DNA from: Lineus longissimus
Taxonomy: Eukaryota; Nemertea; Pilidiophora; Heteronemertea; Lineidae
Length of the DNA stretch: 64,000 nucleotides
Assembly (NCBI RefSeq): GCF_910592395.1
Contig: NC_088318.1
Location: 2,730,001 to 2,794,000 of the forward strand
Reading direction: 5' to 3'
Shown here: positions 46,901 through 59,815 of the stretch, piece by piece
Layout of the letters: every line of letters starts with the position of its first letter
Numbering within the stretch: the stretch's first letter is position 1
The notes under the pieces: model-generated
What the model was told of the DNA's origin: nothing
The model's input: only the letters and a program-made list of their open reading frames with translations
Database searches by the model: none
Made by a program: the position numbers and the translations under genes

Positions 46901-49264
46901 GGACCTGTCAAGAAAACTTGTTTCCAAGTGGTGGAATATGGCACCAGAATCGCCAATGACTACTGCACAAATGCTTTAGAATTCATAGAGTGTTTGATGG
47001 TGGAGGGGCACCACTAACATTTAGGCCACAACTTCTGACCTCAAGCCTTCAATTGCTACCTTTTTATTTGCCTTTTGAAGTTCAAGGAATTGATCAAACT
47101 GGAGATATTGGTTTGAGGAATTCGGTATCAATTTCTATTCTAAAATATCTCGAAAAAAGTGGTTTTTGATGCTTTTTGACAGCTTCCACATTTTGCACCA
47201 ACCCAGGCAGTTATGGTTGCCTAACCATTTTCATTGTTTTATCCCCCCTTTAAATGTAATTGACATGATGTAAGAGCCTTTGTGGCAAAGATGCTTCATT
47301 ACAAGCTCTTGGTGTTATTCTCTTTGAAATGTCGGATGGAGTATGATTAGCTTTTCAAAATTTTTAGTTAGGAACTCAAAAAAGATAATTAGAAATTTTC
47401 CATCTCAACACAATGCAGTTTCTGCCTTACATCTTTTTTTCATTTCGTCATAACCATAAACTTCTGGTGTGTCAGTTATATTCCCTGCATAAAATGAAAA
47501 ATTCATAAACCCATGCACATTTATGATAGTATTCATAAATCACGATAATTGGAATCGTACATCATCGCTAATCAGGTAATGGCTTCGTGTGAGTCTGCAT
47601 CGAATGTAAGATGATGAATAAGAGGTCGTCGCCCTAAGGGCCACAGGCAATCAACATCTACCCAGTAGTTTTATCTATGTACGACGCGGGAAAATGGTTG
47701 ATTTTGCTAGGGACACACCAGCAAAATTCGATGCCAATTCGAACGGGGTTGGATTCTGTGTTCACTTCAGTACTACCGGCGCATAATTGACGATTTTGAA
47801 GCTTTTGAACAATATAAGCGCGCTGAGTACAGATCTATATTTAACTTGCAAAGACCATCATCCACGACTTCAAAACTTGTTGTGTGAAATTTGGTTACGT
47901 TGGGTGAAAGGCGCTAATATGAATGTTGTGTTCCTAAAGAAAAGCTAAGGAAATCTTTTGGGCCTACTATTTTCCCTTTTCTCTACATGCAGTCAGCACC
48001 TATGTTTTGATTGCTGCAACCTGCGATAATTTTCACATGAGATAAAAATCTGTTGTGCCGGTGCTCGTGACAAGATTTGGCTGGTTCTATTCACAAATGA
48101 GGGAGATCTTTGTCCCTCATGGCAGTAATACTTTTGTAAAACGATCAACCTCCTTAGGGAAACCTGTTCTCATCAAGAAACCACTGCTCATTCCTCCTCA
48201 TGCCCTACCATCCAATTACACGGTTAGGTTTTTTATCAAGTCCCTCCCAGCGTTCCTAATTGCGTGAAAAACCGACTGAATTGATGGCCTTGTCCATGGT
48301 TAATAGAACAACGCTGCTCACATCCACTTTTCTGACATATTTTTTCTTCCGTCGATAACAGAACGGGTCAAGTATCGCCGCAGGAAGGCTTCCACAGGGT
48401 CTCATCACCATTCTCTGCACTGATATTTCCTCATGGGAATCATAGAAATGACTGGTTTTACGAAAGTGACCTTCAATTCTCTCATTGACAAAACAAACTG
48501 CTTGTTGTTCTTCTGGAAAGTGCTACAAGAACTACTAGAAGACCCTAAAGTATCAGTTCTGGACCGACCCAAAGTTGTATTTTTCAATTGGGGGAAAACT
48601 ATCAAATCACCTTACGAATTCAATATGAAGCATTCGCGTAATTCACCTGAGTTCTGGTGAAGTGGTGAAGGGACATTTTGTCACTTTTGGGATAACATAT
48701 TATTCATATTTCATTTTCACTACCAGTGACCCATTGCTGATCGCTGACTAGCCTAGAGTATCCCTGCCCCTGCAAGCAGGACTGCAGATATTGTCAGCCA
48801 TTCCTGACATGTTCAGAGCCTCGTCTTTTAATGAAGCATGATCGACATTCCCGCCTGGTCGTCTCCACTTTCCTGCCATTTCCGTCCGTGGTCATTTCAT
48901 CTGCCTTGTGGCATTTCCTTCTTGCTCACGGTCGGGTTATGTGTCCGGCTTTTCAGACGATGTGGTCAGAATAATCAACACATCCAGGGGTGACAACTTC
49001 TTTACACCAATCGGGTGGCGTGTCCTGCTGCCAATTTTTAAGATGGTCGTCAGGTTTCACATTCTACGGAAGCATTCCGTCGTATGCTGATAAAGAAGTA
49101 GATAATGTCCCCCTGGAAAAAGTGTCTGACCCCATTGTATTCTGACGGATGGGTTCTGTAGAGGCCATGGCTGTCAATAGCTCAGATTAAGCGCTAATCG
49201 AATAGTTTGCTCCCCAGACATTCTATCTGAAGACATTTCAATCTTCTTCACACGGTTGATAGTA

Positions 49265-49970
49265 CAAAATCACTTTAAATATTGCTTGCTCAATGGATAT
49301 TTTGAGGACTAAGGTCACAACCATGATGCTAGGATGAAATCACTTTAAACTTTGCTTGCTCAATTGGTGTTTAGAGGACAAAGGTCACAACCATGATGCT
49401 AGGATGAAATCACTTTAAACTTTGCTTGCTCAATTGGTGTTTAGAGGACAAAGGTCACAACCATGATGCTAGGATGAAATCACTTAAAACATTGCTTGCT
49501 CAATGGATATTTTGAGGACTAAGGTCACAACCATGATGCTTGGATGAAATCACTTTAAACTTTGCTTGCTCAATTGGTGTTTAGAGGACAAAGGTCACAA
49601 CCATGATGCTTGGATGAAATCACTTTAAACTGTGCTTGCTCAATTGGTGTTTAGAGGACAAAGTCACAACCATGATGCTTGGATGAAATCACTTTAAACT
49701 TTGCTTGCTCAATTGGTGTTTAGAGGACAAAGGTCACAACCATGATGCTAGGATGAAATCACTTTAAACTTTGCTTGCTCAATTGGTGTTTAGAGGACAA
49801 AGGTCACAACCATGATGCTAGGATGAAATCACTTTAAACTGTGCTTGCTCAATTGGTGTTTAGAGGACAAAGTCACAACCATGATGCTTGGATGAAATCA
49901 CTTTAAACTTTGCTTGCTCAATTGGTGTTTAGAGGACAAAGTCACAACCATAATGCTAGTATAAGATCAC
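49265..49970. repeat. 70-bp satellite-like array, ten copies
   Basis: Unit aaatcactttaaactttgct tgctcaattggtgtttagag gacaaaggtcacaaccatga tgctaggatg. Units 1 and 4 share a variant (atggatattttgaggact), and later units share a one-base deletion (aaagtcac), a trace of multi-unit duplication. Confidence 0.92.
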
Positions 49971-50329
49971 TTTAAGCTACCAGCTCATGACGTTATCTGC
50001 TGATGATCTCTTCTGACTCAGTCCACTTGTTTTCATGATGGCATTTGAAATAACATTATCATAAAGATTGGATCCCATCACATTACTCTTCTTGTTTTTC
50101 TCACAGAGGTAGTTAAAAGATGATAGTCTCATCAAAGGAAATAAGCATTTTTAACGGGGTGGATATTTTCTTGTGATCTTGAAGCTTTTCGTTATTTTCG
50201 ACATTGACGACCTTATTATGACATGATTATTTTCTGAAGTTGGCCTTGAAATGCACAATCAGAACAAATCAAAGAAGCTTAAATGTTATATCGACGTGCA
50301 CCTGTCAGTTAGCCTTTTCTAGTTGATGC

Positions 50330-50430
50330 CGTGTTCCAGTTAAAAAGTGCTCTGAAATCAGCTTTAACCTCCTTGGTCAGTCAGATGCGTCGTGTTCCAG
50401 TTAAAAAGTGCTCTGAAATCAGCTTTATCC
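50330..50430. repeat. 61-bp tandem duplication
   Basis: gtgttccagttaaaaagtgc tctgaaatcagcttta occurs at 50330 and again at about 50392. Confidence 0.85.
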
Positions 50431-50539
50431 TCTAACTGAGTTAGCGATCGCATGACTGATGATGAGATTTTACTGTTGAGTTGACACAGATTGAGTGGAT
50501 CAGGGAAAGTGTTGCATGACATGATTTCTGTCAGTCTTG

Positions 50540-50800
50540 CTGGGGAAGAAGAGTTGCATAGTGGTCAGGGCACTAGGCAGTTCATTAGGAGGTCATGCAT
50601 AACTCTTGCATGACTGATGATTTGTTGTCAGTCGTGCTTGGGATAAAGAGTGTCATAGTGGTCAGGGCGCTAGGCTCATCAGGGAGTTTTTGGTTGAACT
50701 CTTGAAGGCTTGTCAATGTAAAAAAGGAGCTGCCTGGGAAGTTAACCTGGCATTCTGTCCAGGGAGAGTGATGCTCCTACTCTCATCGGGAATATATCCT
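50540..50800 (+). mobile_element. Degraded SINE with duplicated head
   Basis: Two tRNA-like heads in tandem: gcatagtggtcagggcacta at about 50557 and gtcatagtggtcagggcgct at about 50651. The second has a B-box remnant (ttggttgaactctt) and is followed by body-like sequence (ctgcctgggaagttaacctg). Confidence 0.5.
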
Positions 50801-51496
50801 AGAGGATTAGGTGCTTGAAGGATTTGCATTAGGGCATGTGTCAAAATCATTTAAAAACTCAGACACATGCAACAACCCAGTCAGTGCGGCCATTTCAGGC
50901 CAGTTGAAAGTACCTTGTTGGCACTGGCCGAGAATCAAGCCAGTAACGAGTCTCAAAGGCCAATCCTCAAACCCTCACCTTTCCTTTCACAAGTTTACCT
51001 CTCTTCCACTGTCTCATCCATCCCCTTGCCTAATCCTGACATTGATAAAGCAACTGTTGCTATAAAAAGTAGTCTGCTGAACAAGAGGACAACTTTTTTA
51101 CAAGTTCTCCGCTTCTGTTAATAATTGATTCTTTGTAAAAAAAAGTCATCAGCGGATTATTGGGATTGTCCTAGGAGTATTTGTTGAAACTTCTCGGAAG
51201 GGTTTTTTAAAAGGTTTTCTCTTGTTTCATCTGGTGACGATGCATCTCAAAGGTTGTAGGTCAGATTTATCTATAAAACCCTATACCTCCGCTCCACTTG
51301 TACTGTATAGAGAGGTTATAAAAGGTTTCTGTCAAGTTCTCTTTCATACAAGAAAATGTCAATTTTCCATTTGTCTTTGTAATACATGGCAAAGTAAAAG
51401 TTGAAGAAGGTGTCACGAGATAGGCCTACTATGAGAAATATCAGAGGTATATACTCGACCTTTGAATCTTATACATGACTAATATAGTTGTCAGGT

Positions 51497-51570
51497 CTGT
51501 GGAGCCTCATAACCTAGTGGCTAACACTGCTGGCTACCACGCCTTAGGATCCCAGTTCAATCATGGCGAG
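51497..51570 (+). mobile_element. Possible SINE head fragment
   Basis: cataacctagtggctaacac resembles an A-box region and cccagttcaatcatgg a decayed B box at the right distance. The evidence is weak. Confidence 0.3.
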
Positions 51571-51641
51571 AATGCAGGATTGCTATTCTGGGTGAACTAG
51601 CGTGGCTTTCAATTCAGTGTTATAGTTTTCTATAATGCATA

Positions 51642-51864
51642 TGTGACCTGCTCTACCAAAACTAGGCGCTTGTCGCATCTGAACTTGACAGGTTGATACG
51701 GACTTGTTGTTCATTTCCCTATTGTAGACCTTTTGTTGAATGTGACCAAATCAGTTTGTAATAGATTTCACAAAAGGTCAACAATAGGGAAATGAACAAC
51801 AAGTCCGTATCAACCTGTCAAGTTCAGATGCGACAAGCGCCTAGTTTTGGTAGAGCGAGTCACA
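51642..51864. mobile_element. Foldback element related to MITE family B
   Basis: Two arms of about 98 bp, almost perfectly inverted, around a loop of about 25 bp. The ends are tgtgacctgctctacc and its complement. Both arms carry the 'caacctgtcaag.tcag' and 'aaatgaacaac' words of family B, so this looks like a fully palindromic derivative sitting 165 bp from copy 2. Confidence 0.78.
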
Positions 51865-52029
51865 TGTATGGTTGTTTGATACTAGTCAACATATTCATGC
51901 AGTTTGGATTGACTATGGATGGGCGGTACCAAGTTTTCCGATGGTCATGATACGTCCATGCTCTGACAGACCCTTGGGACAAACGGCTTCAGAAATGGTG
52001 CTGGATTGGTGAAACTAGCATATATCATA

Positions 52030-52220
52030 TGTGACCCACCACGACAAAATGAGTCGCATGTCGCACAGAAGATGAGCCTAAAATGACACCAGGACATAAT
52101 AGAAGAAATTGATATGCTCCGATTTTACAAAAGGCAGACAATGGTGAAATGAACAACCAGTCTGTCTCAACCTGTCAAGCTCAGAGCGACATGCGACCTG
52201 TTTTGTCATGGCGGGTCACA
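52030..52220 (-). mobile_element. MITE family B copy 2, inverted relative to copy 1
   Basis: tgtgacccaccacgacaaaa at the left and ttttgtcatggcgggtcaca at the right; TA flanks both ends. It is the reverse complement of the 40.2-kb copy over its full length. Confidence 0.78.
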
Positions 52221-52851
52221 TATGTGATTTAACTAAAGTACAAAACCATAGAATGTGTCTTGTGATGATATGCCCTGCGGTTTCCTCGTAACTTATAATC
52301 TGAAACCCATCTACAACCCTCCCCGCATCCGGTCAATTTGCTGTTTATATAGTGTCGTATATCATATATAAGCTAAGTATAATTCCGCAGAGCATGTCTG
52401 TGACATGTGGGAGATGATGTCCCCCATGATTTTTCCTCGTAACTTGTAATCTGAGACCATTTACGACACGACCCAATCATTTCAACATTTTCATAAAACA
52501 ACCTCTGTCCAAGATGGTAGTCATCCATGAAATTGATCAACTATAATTTAATCACTTTTCTCCTTTCTGGCTTGTATTTCATTTTCATTGCAGTAAAAAA
52601 AACATGTAATTCTGGTAAATCACCCCGCATCTTTGATTAAGTAGGCGTGCCTGCAGATCAGATCTCTACAAGTTCTTCAGACATGGCAAATTGTGATTTC
52701 TTAACAGGAAACTAAAGTGTATTGTTCCTTGTATGCGCATTAAGGATTGCTGGTCTTTGGGGTAATTCAAATTAGGGCCAGTGATGTTGAACCCCTGCTA
52801 ATTGCAATTTTCCAAAGCCTCACTAGCTTTTCAGTTTTCTGGTGGGTGAAC

Positions 52852-53017
52852 TACAGTAGAACCTCTCTATTAAGGACACTCTCGGGACTGACGAGTGCTG
52901 TCCTTGATGAAGAGGTGTCCTGATTAGAGAGGTCACATTGAGTGGAAACAACCAACTAGTGTCTTTAATGGAGAGGGTGTCCTTTGAGGGGTGTCTGGCA
53001 AGGGAGGTTCCACTGTA
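52852..53017 (+). mobile_element. MITE family A copy, slightly shortened
   Basis: tacagtagaacctctctatt at the left and agggaggttccactgta at the right, with a deletion in the right interior. Confidence 0.75.
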
Positions 53018-55132
53018 ATGTCAATGAATTTGTGTTTTTTCAACAGGAAAATCAAGGCTTTACCGATAATGAAAGATGAAAGTTAAAGGAAAAACTTCAC
53101 ACATTTTCTGAAAGTTGCCAACGATAACCATGAAATGAAATTTCATCCGCTGCCAGTTTCAGTAATCCGTATCAGTGAATCCATCATTTTAATTGCGCAT
53201 TGCACATTGTTCAATGTTCCATTGCCAAAACTTCACATCAAAGACTTTTCTGCTTTTGTTAATTAAGTCGGAATCACATTCCATCATACCACGATTGTGG
53301 AATTTTTCACCAATGCGATAATTAAATTCCGAACATTAGTGAATATTGTCCAGATATTCCACGTTTCATTCTGATAATCCGCTCACGGCTTCTGTTCGTA
53401 ATGAGGCCGTTAGCTTCTCACTAATGTAATTAATGCATTCCTTTGTCTTTGACTGACCTGTCTTCCATGCATCGTGGCCTAATAAAACTGCTTGCTAATT
53501 AGTTTACCATCTTTTGTCCATGCTGTAGTAATGTCTTCCAATGTCTAAATTCATTTCACACCGCTGAAATAACTCTGGTGCTTTTAATGGACAAGAATTT
53601 TGAAAATGTAAAAAATCTTTGCAATTTTCACTTTGAAGATTTTACAAAAGATGTAAGGTTATTATTCTATATTTAGATTATAACGAGAAGGATTTTGCGT
53701 TTGTGTGAATTTGGACATTTTGTTGGCTTTTGTGAGTAAAAACATGTGATAAAAATCATAGGTTGCTGCATGTGATAAATATCATAGGTTGCTGCAACAA
53801 AAATTGCCTGTCTGCTGACCCTTTTACATGTTCTAACATCCCTGTTTTGCCTCTTTCTTTTCCCTAAGAAAGCCTACACACTTTCAGAACTTTGATTATT
53901 CAAATCCGTTGAAGTTTTTGATATGTTTTTTTTTGTTGATGAAAATCTTTCTGATGTCGTCCAAGTCAAAGCAGTTTGTTTAAACTTTTGCATTTGGATT
54001 GATCATTTAAAGGCGCTTAGATTCATAACGGGACAGATTGCTTTTTCATTAGATTTAAGCGTTTAATTCTAAATGACACATTATCCTTCTGAAAAGTTCA
54101 ACTAGTGTATTTGTACTTGAAAAGTTTCTTCATTGCATCTAAATGAAAATTTTCCTGTAAAGTTTGCAAAATCATGGAACAAATACTGTTTTGCTCACTA
54201 TAAGGCTACGTAGGTAGGCTTATACTTTTAATATTGTGACTTTTAAGTATATATCTTAGGCTCAGAATTATTCTTTCCAAATCTTGAACTTTGATGCAAT
54301 GCCTTAAACATCAAAGTGGATTCGAACAAGTTAACCTTAGTTTTGTAACCCGAGGCTGATTTTCAAAATGGGCGTATGATATGCTTTTCGCATCAAATAA
54401 TGACGTTTGTGAATCAGTTGGTATTTCAAAACGAAAGCATCATCTTTCTTGCATATGTCTCGGGGTAATCTCTGCCTTGTAAATCCAGGTTTCGCACAGA
54501 TTTACCCGTCAACAACCCTGCGATAATTCCAGGAAATTCTGCAGCAGGCTGTGCCTCAAACTTGTTATTTGGCGTTAATTGGAATTCAATTTCGAGCATC
54601 TTGGAGCACTTAGTTCCACTCTGTCACTTTCAGCTCTAGTTTTAAGTGATTTTCCCAACTGTGACTCTCCTTCGTGCTTCAAGGAGACTCCTCTCAAAAC
54701 GTTTGAGGGTCTTTAAGAGATGTGACGAGACTTGAACGAAAGGATGTAATAATGTCATACGCCGTGTTGCCATGTTGATTGAAATAGAATGAGTCGTAAG
54801 CAGATGACGACTGTGATGAGGTTGTGCAGGTGGCAGCGTGGATTGGCAATGAAAACGGCGTAAATTGGCCATTGGGGTGGTGCTGTGGCTCATTTCTTAT
54901 CAACTGCGGCTTTTTACTTGAAACTTTGTAATCTATGTATTGAGACCTCCTATAGCTAACCCCAACCAAAACCTCTCTTTGAAGCATTTGTCAGGGATTC
55001 TGCAATCAAGCCGAGACCTCTGAAACCCGTTTCCAGTACGACCCAACTCTTTTAGCGCCAGGGGGCCAAAACAGTTAGAGCTGCAAAAAAGCCTCATCGT
55101 TAAAACACAGCATTGATACAAAAGTAACTCAC

Positions 55133-55159
55133 CTTAGAAGGGGAGGCCGGGGCACATCC
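55133..55159 (-). other. Candidate 27-bp micro-exon
   Basis: Exactly 27 bases lie between a strong acceptor (tttctatctttcag) and a strong donor (TCTAAG|gtgagt). It would add nine residues (GCAPASPSK in one frame) without changing frame. A second acceptor (gcttttttgcag) follows 50 bases downstream on the same strand. No host gene is identified. Confidence 0.22.
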
Positions 55160-55927
55160 CTGAAAGATAGAAAGAAATATTTATAGTAATGGGCTTGTTA
55201 CCATTTAGTTGCACTTTGACACCGGGTCTAGATTACATGAAAAAGGCTATTAAAATACCAATCATTTAGTTGAATTTGTGCTCATATTTAGGAAATGGTC
55301 GTCAATATCATCAGCTTGCCTGAAAGAAATTCTCAAGAAAACGGACACTAAATGGTGGTCAAAAAGGACATTTCATCAGCACACCAACCTTAAGATGCCC
55401 CAGGCTAATTCAGTAATGTTTCCTCATATAAAAATTGAATAAAACCTATATAATCCAAAATAGAAGGAGGTCTTTTGAAGACTCTCATTTTCACACACTC
55501 TCCAGCCCATAGCAAAGCCTGGACTGTGCCCCCACACCAGTTGAAACCAGTTGATCAAAATGTTTGGCAAGTCATGTGACCCAAGCTCCTTCATTCTCCT
55601 GTATTGTCTAATCTGTCATGGCTGATGTTAATTGTCTTGGGTAACAAACTTATTGGTCTGGTCATTGTCTTGGAAATAACCTTGTAAAGATTAATCCATA
55701 CTTAATATAACTCATGCATTTCACTTACCAGTAAGAAAGGCTATACACAGTCCAATGCTTTTTCTACAACCACATGTGAGTTGTGTGCCATGGTGTGTTT
55801 TTGGGGGGTGGGGTGGGCTGCAGTTGCATAGTGATACAAATCTCTTTCAGACCCAAGTGCAACCAAAGAAATGGCTAAAAAAATGCTCACAATTAGAAAT
55901 GTTGGTTGCGGGCAGCAAAGTTCACCA

Positions 55928-56109
55928 TACAGTAGAACCTCCCTTAGTGGAAACCTCTCTGTCAAGGACAACCTCTCTATCAAAGACACCAGGTTTGGTC
56001 CTAAATTGGTTGTTTTCATTCAATTCGACCTCTCTAATCAGGCCACCTCTCTATTAAGGACAAAAGCTGTCAGTCCCAAGGGTGTCCTTAATAGAGAGGT
56101 CCTACTGTT
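55928..56109 (-). mobile_element. MITE family A, inverted copy
   Basis: tacagtagaacctcccttag at the left, taatagagaggtcctactg at the right, in the same orientation as the 34.8-kb copy. Confidence 0.75.
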
Positions 56110-56287
56110 GTATGAATTAACTGTTGTAAAAAATCAATGGTGGTCTTGTCTCAAGAGGCCGGGTTGGAATGATAAAGTATGGTAAAGTTTAACTGGGAAA
56201 TATACCATAATATAAAGGAAAAAAACCAAGCTCAACAATTCGTAAAATTGTTCAAATGTCCAGCGCACACCACTCTTTTCCTTTTTA

Positions 56288-56475
56288 GTAGGCGAAATGG
56301 TGAGTAGGCGAAATGGTGTGTAGGCGAAATGGTGAATAGGCGAAGTGGGTGTAGGCGAAATGGTGAGTAGGCGAAATGGGTGTAGGTGAAATGGGGGTAG
56401 GCGAAATGGGGGTAGGCGAAATGGGTAATAGGCGAAATGGGTGTAGGCGAAATGGGTGTAGGCGAAATGGGGATA
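56288..56475. repeat. 15-16 bp minisatellite, twelve copies
   Basis: Unit taggcgaaatggg(t)g with small length changes. It is open in several frames (HFAYTHFAY-like antisense), but the peptide is only translated repeat. Confidence 0.9.
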
Positions 56476-58019
56476 CACCGTCTTATCAATTCACCCCGTC
56501 TATATTTAAAGGGACTATTAGACCATGAAGTTCTAAAGTCACTAAAGTTCTGGTCAATTCTCTTCAAATCAGTTCTAAGTTGCAGTAGGTTTCCCCAGCT
56601 ATCCGGTTATCCGTCTCACACTAAGCAGAAGCATATTCCTTGGAAATGTCTGATGCTTTGAATGTAAATATGCTTGTAAGATGCAATTAAATGATGCGTT
56701 ACTAAAATTCTATTTGAATTCAGTTGCGTCTTGCAATAAGTTCTGCTTGGTAGCCTTTGATGGAGTCCCTAATGGACCCACCCACAGTGGAAGTAAGGCA
56801 AAAGAAATTTATGATACTTTTTTTCTTCTTATGAAATATCGTGAATAGATGGAGAAACCATTGAAAATTAAGATCCATGAAAATCAAAATATCGAGAAAT
56901 AACATGTTGGGGGTGGAAAAAATCTGAGGAAAATTTTGTGTCCGCAAAAATGAAATGGTTTTTTTTGAAGAACTTCTGCTGGCAAATCTGATGTGGCATA
57001 AAAGTTTGGCAGTTACAGTTGTCCAGGCTGACTAGACACAAACAATACTAGATGACAAATGGTCATGCTAATATACCACTCTTCACAAAAACAATTTGGG
57101 GATTACCACGGAGTTGGGGAAAAAACTGAATGCCATTTATCTTGCTGTTAGTATATTTGTGTTAGATTTTTCCTGTAGAAGGTGAAAGTGATTGATAAGC
57201 GCTGGCTGCGTAAAAAGGCATCAAATCGTCACCCTAAAACACCATTGATTATTCAGAAGAACTGGTGATTGTAACTCTGTTTTACTTATTGACGAATTGC
57301 ATTTAAAGTAAGAGAAGACCGGTTTGTTTTATTGTTTTGTGGCCAAGCAACCCAAGACAGAGCAGGGAGAATGGGGGACAAAGTTTTAAAATTTCACTGG
57401 TGTTAAAGCTGAGAAGCTTGCGTGGACTCAACCTCTCGCCGAAGTCAGATTCACTAGGCCAATAAAGCCAATTGGCGTCTAACTGTGGTGCCACACAAAA
57501 ACGCCCACCCCCTGGAGGAGGAATACCCTGTGAGAAAATCTCCTCAAAGTGCTGAGCGAACGCTGATGAAATAAGAATACATTTTTTCTCTGATAGAAAT
57601 GTATAAGCGAGATATGGAAAGATGTTAAATCTAGTGGAAAGATTGAGCACAGCAAGCAGATGAGGATGCAGGTTTTTGTAGCGAGTTTGTCACCAGTTAT
57701 CTTTGGTCCAGTTGGCAGGGAAGAAGACGGCTAATGACTTGGGTGGAAAAAAATTGGTATTTGCTGAAGAATATGACTGTTGGCAAAAAGTATCTCGGGA
57801 TTCTTGGTTCCTGTTTGACTAATTAGCAACTGTTTTCCATATCACTGCTCTGGTAAGTGGTATTGAGGAAGAAGTATGATAATAAGTGAAATGATATGAT
57901 TGTGTTGAGCTGAAAGTGGTCCTGTTCCTGGATTTCGGTTTTGACTTCGTCGTGTAAAGACCGATTCGGACTAACGGAAAACACACTCAAACATCACTCA
58001 CTAAATCTATTCTGAATAC

Positions 58020-58820
58020 AATCAGCTCTGTTCCAATCAGGCAGCACAATAAAAAGACATGGGCTTCTTTAGTAAACCGTAATGAAGACCTGTCAGCATA
58101 CGAGAGATTTTTTTGAAGACAAAGCAATGAAATGACAATGAAGCATCAAACAAATGATTCAAACCTGAGGAAACTGACAACAGACTTGTGCTATGGCTTT
58201 TGCCATTGTGAGAACACATGTGCCTTCCTTGCACGGACTAACTCAAATAGTCTAGTTTCATCGATCTTAGACCGGTTCCTTACATGGGCTTATGATACAT
58301 AGCAGAACAGTGAAATACTGGAATGACAGAACGTGAATCATAAACATTGAGCCATTGAATCACACTGTCGCTTACAACTCAAATACTCTAATTTCACCAA
58401 TCTAAGACCACTTTATTAATTTCTATAAAATCGACAGAAAGGCCAAGCTAAAACATGACATCATGACTATCAGATAATGGATGTCGCAAGCCAATTGTCT
58501 GTCCAAACTGATTGACATCAAATATTTTCAAGCCAAACTTGAATATTCAGAAACCATCTTAGATCAGTGAAACTAGAGTATTTCATCTTTTTGGAGCTGA
58601 CAAGACATCTAATCAGTTCTGTTCTCATCAAGCAAGCGTAATAAGAATCAAGTTCTTTTTGGTAATCTATAATTTTACATCAAGAAAACGTGTCAGAATA
58701 CAAGGGGATCTTCGAAGACGAAGGAATGTTAAGAATAACAATGAAAGAACATCAAACAACTGAGCCAGAAATGTCTGATCTGACAGCAAATGTTCTGATG
58801 GCTTTTGGGTATGACCTGGT
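58020..58820. repeat. Old segmental duplication, two arms of about 210 bp
   Basis: 58020-58230 and 58610-58820 share the order cagttctgttc.aatca, aagaca/gaagacgaag, 'caatgaaa.aacatcaaac', 'ctgacagcaaa' and 'ctatggcttttg'. Divergence is high. Confidence 0.5.
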
Positions 58821-59315
58821 ATGAATTGGATTTTCTTTAATCCATACTTTGTATGACTTAGCCTAAGTGAATGTGTTACATTGCGACAAGATGATCACTC
58901 TTTAGTTGGATGAGGGACACATGAGTCTATTAGGGAAGTTATCTGCACTCTTCAATACCTGCCTTAAAGATGAACTGTCGTTTTCAACATTTTGTCATTT
59001 GATGTCATAATAATGATAAACAGTACACTAACAACTGTCAAGCTGCCCTGCCTGACGTCGTCACCCGGGAAAATGACGTCAGAACTACATGAAGCACCGA
59101 GCAGAATGCCGCGCCTGGTAAACATGGAAGACGAACATACTTGAAGCCAATATCTTGATAATCCTTTTGCGAGATGCAGGTACATCACCTGGGGTTAGGA
59201 AAACATCTGTACAGAACGTCTTCGTAGTCAAAGAAGCCAGACAGTGCCTCAAGATCCATTGTGATTCTCTTACAAATTCGACCATAAAGATGTACTGTAA
59301 AGATATTTCGTTTAC

Positions 59316-59410
59316 CTGACCTCAAGTGGTGTATGCGTGTCCAGCTCGTTGACGAACTGACTGAACCGTCTTGGACACAAGGCCACCAAAGGACGCAGAT
59401 CAGGGAAAAA
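59316..59410 (-). other. Unidentified candidate exon
   Basis: A 95-bp open segment after a good acceptor (tttgcttgtgcag), donor GTCAG|gtaaac. The peptide is FFPDLRPLVALCPRRFSQFV then NELDTHTPLE. Phase 0 entry fits the phase 0 exit of the candidate at 60508. A decayed copy of its middle (ccaagacggttgagtcagtt) lies at about 59505-59530 on the same strand. Confidence 0.25.
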
Positions 59411-59689
59411 CTGCACAAGCAAACAATCTATGGATATGTTGCCTTATATTTCTCCCCTTTGATCATGGAGCGTGTTGACATCTTAAACCACTCTGACATT
59501 CGCAAACTGACTCAACCGTCTTGGACGTGGCTGAACTACAAAGCTAAAGTGATGGCATCATTCTCTCTTGTAATCATCTCAAACTAGCTGGGTAATTGTG
59601 TTTTGATGAAAGTGCCTGGGGGCTAGGCGTTTAAATCATGATCGTTATGACATGACAATCAAATGCTTGGCTGTTGCATGGCCTCTGGG

Positions 59690-59815
59690 CTGCGTGATTT
59701 AGGGATGTCGTACAAGAGGGACGTCTCAAATAACCTTGGATTTGAACCCTCTACCGTTCGGTCAGAAGTCCTACGCTCTCGCCACTACACCAAGCGCTTC
59801 CCAAAGAGTTTCCCC
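59690..59815 (-). mobile_element. tRNA-derived SINE head, minus orientation
   Basis: Minus strand gcttggtgtagtggcgagag (A box) and agagggttcaaatccaaggt (B box). The body is short or degraded. Confidence 0.7.

Noticed and set aside
49265-49970. CRISPR array
   Set aside because: The units are fully repeated with no unique spacers, and the sequence is eukaryotic.
54694-54987. 97-codon minus-strand frame
   Set aside because: No splice signals place it in a gene, no family is recognised, and a second frame overlaps it; left as unsupported.
56134-56567. Frames encoding HFAY/PFRL repeats
   Set aside because: They arise from the 15-16 bp minisatellite and change frame with unit-length changes.
59189-59268. 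Fourth exon of the 59-61 kb candidate gene
   Set aside because: It would need an intron of only 47 bases after 59316, shorter than expected, with a weak acceptor (atttgtaag).
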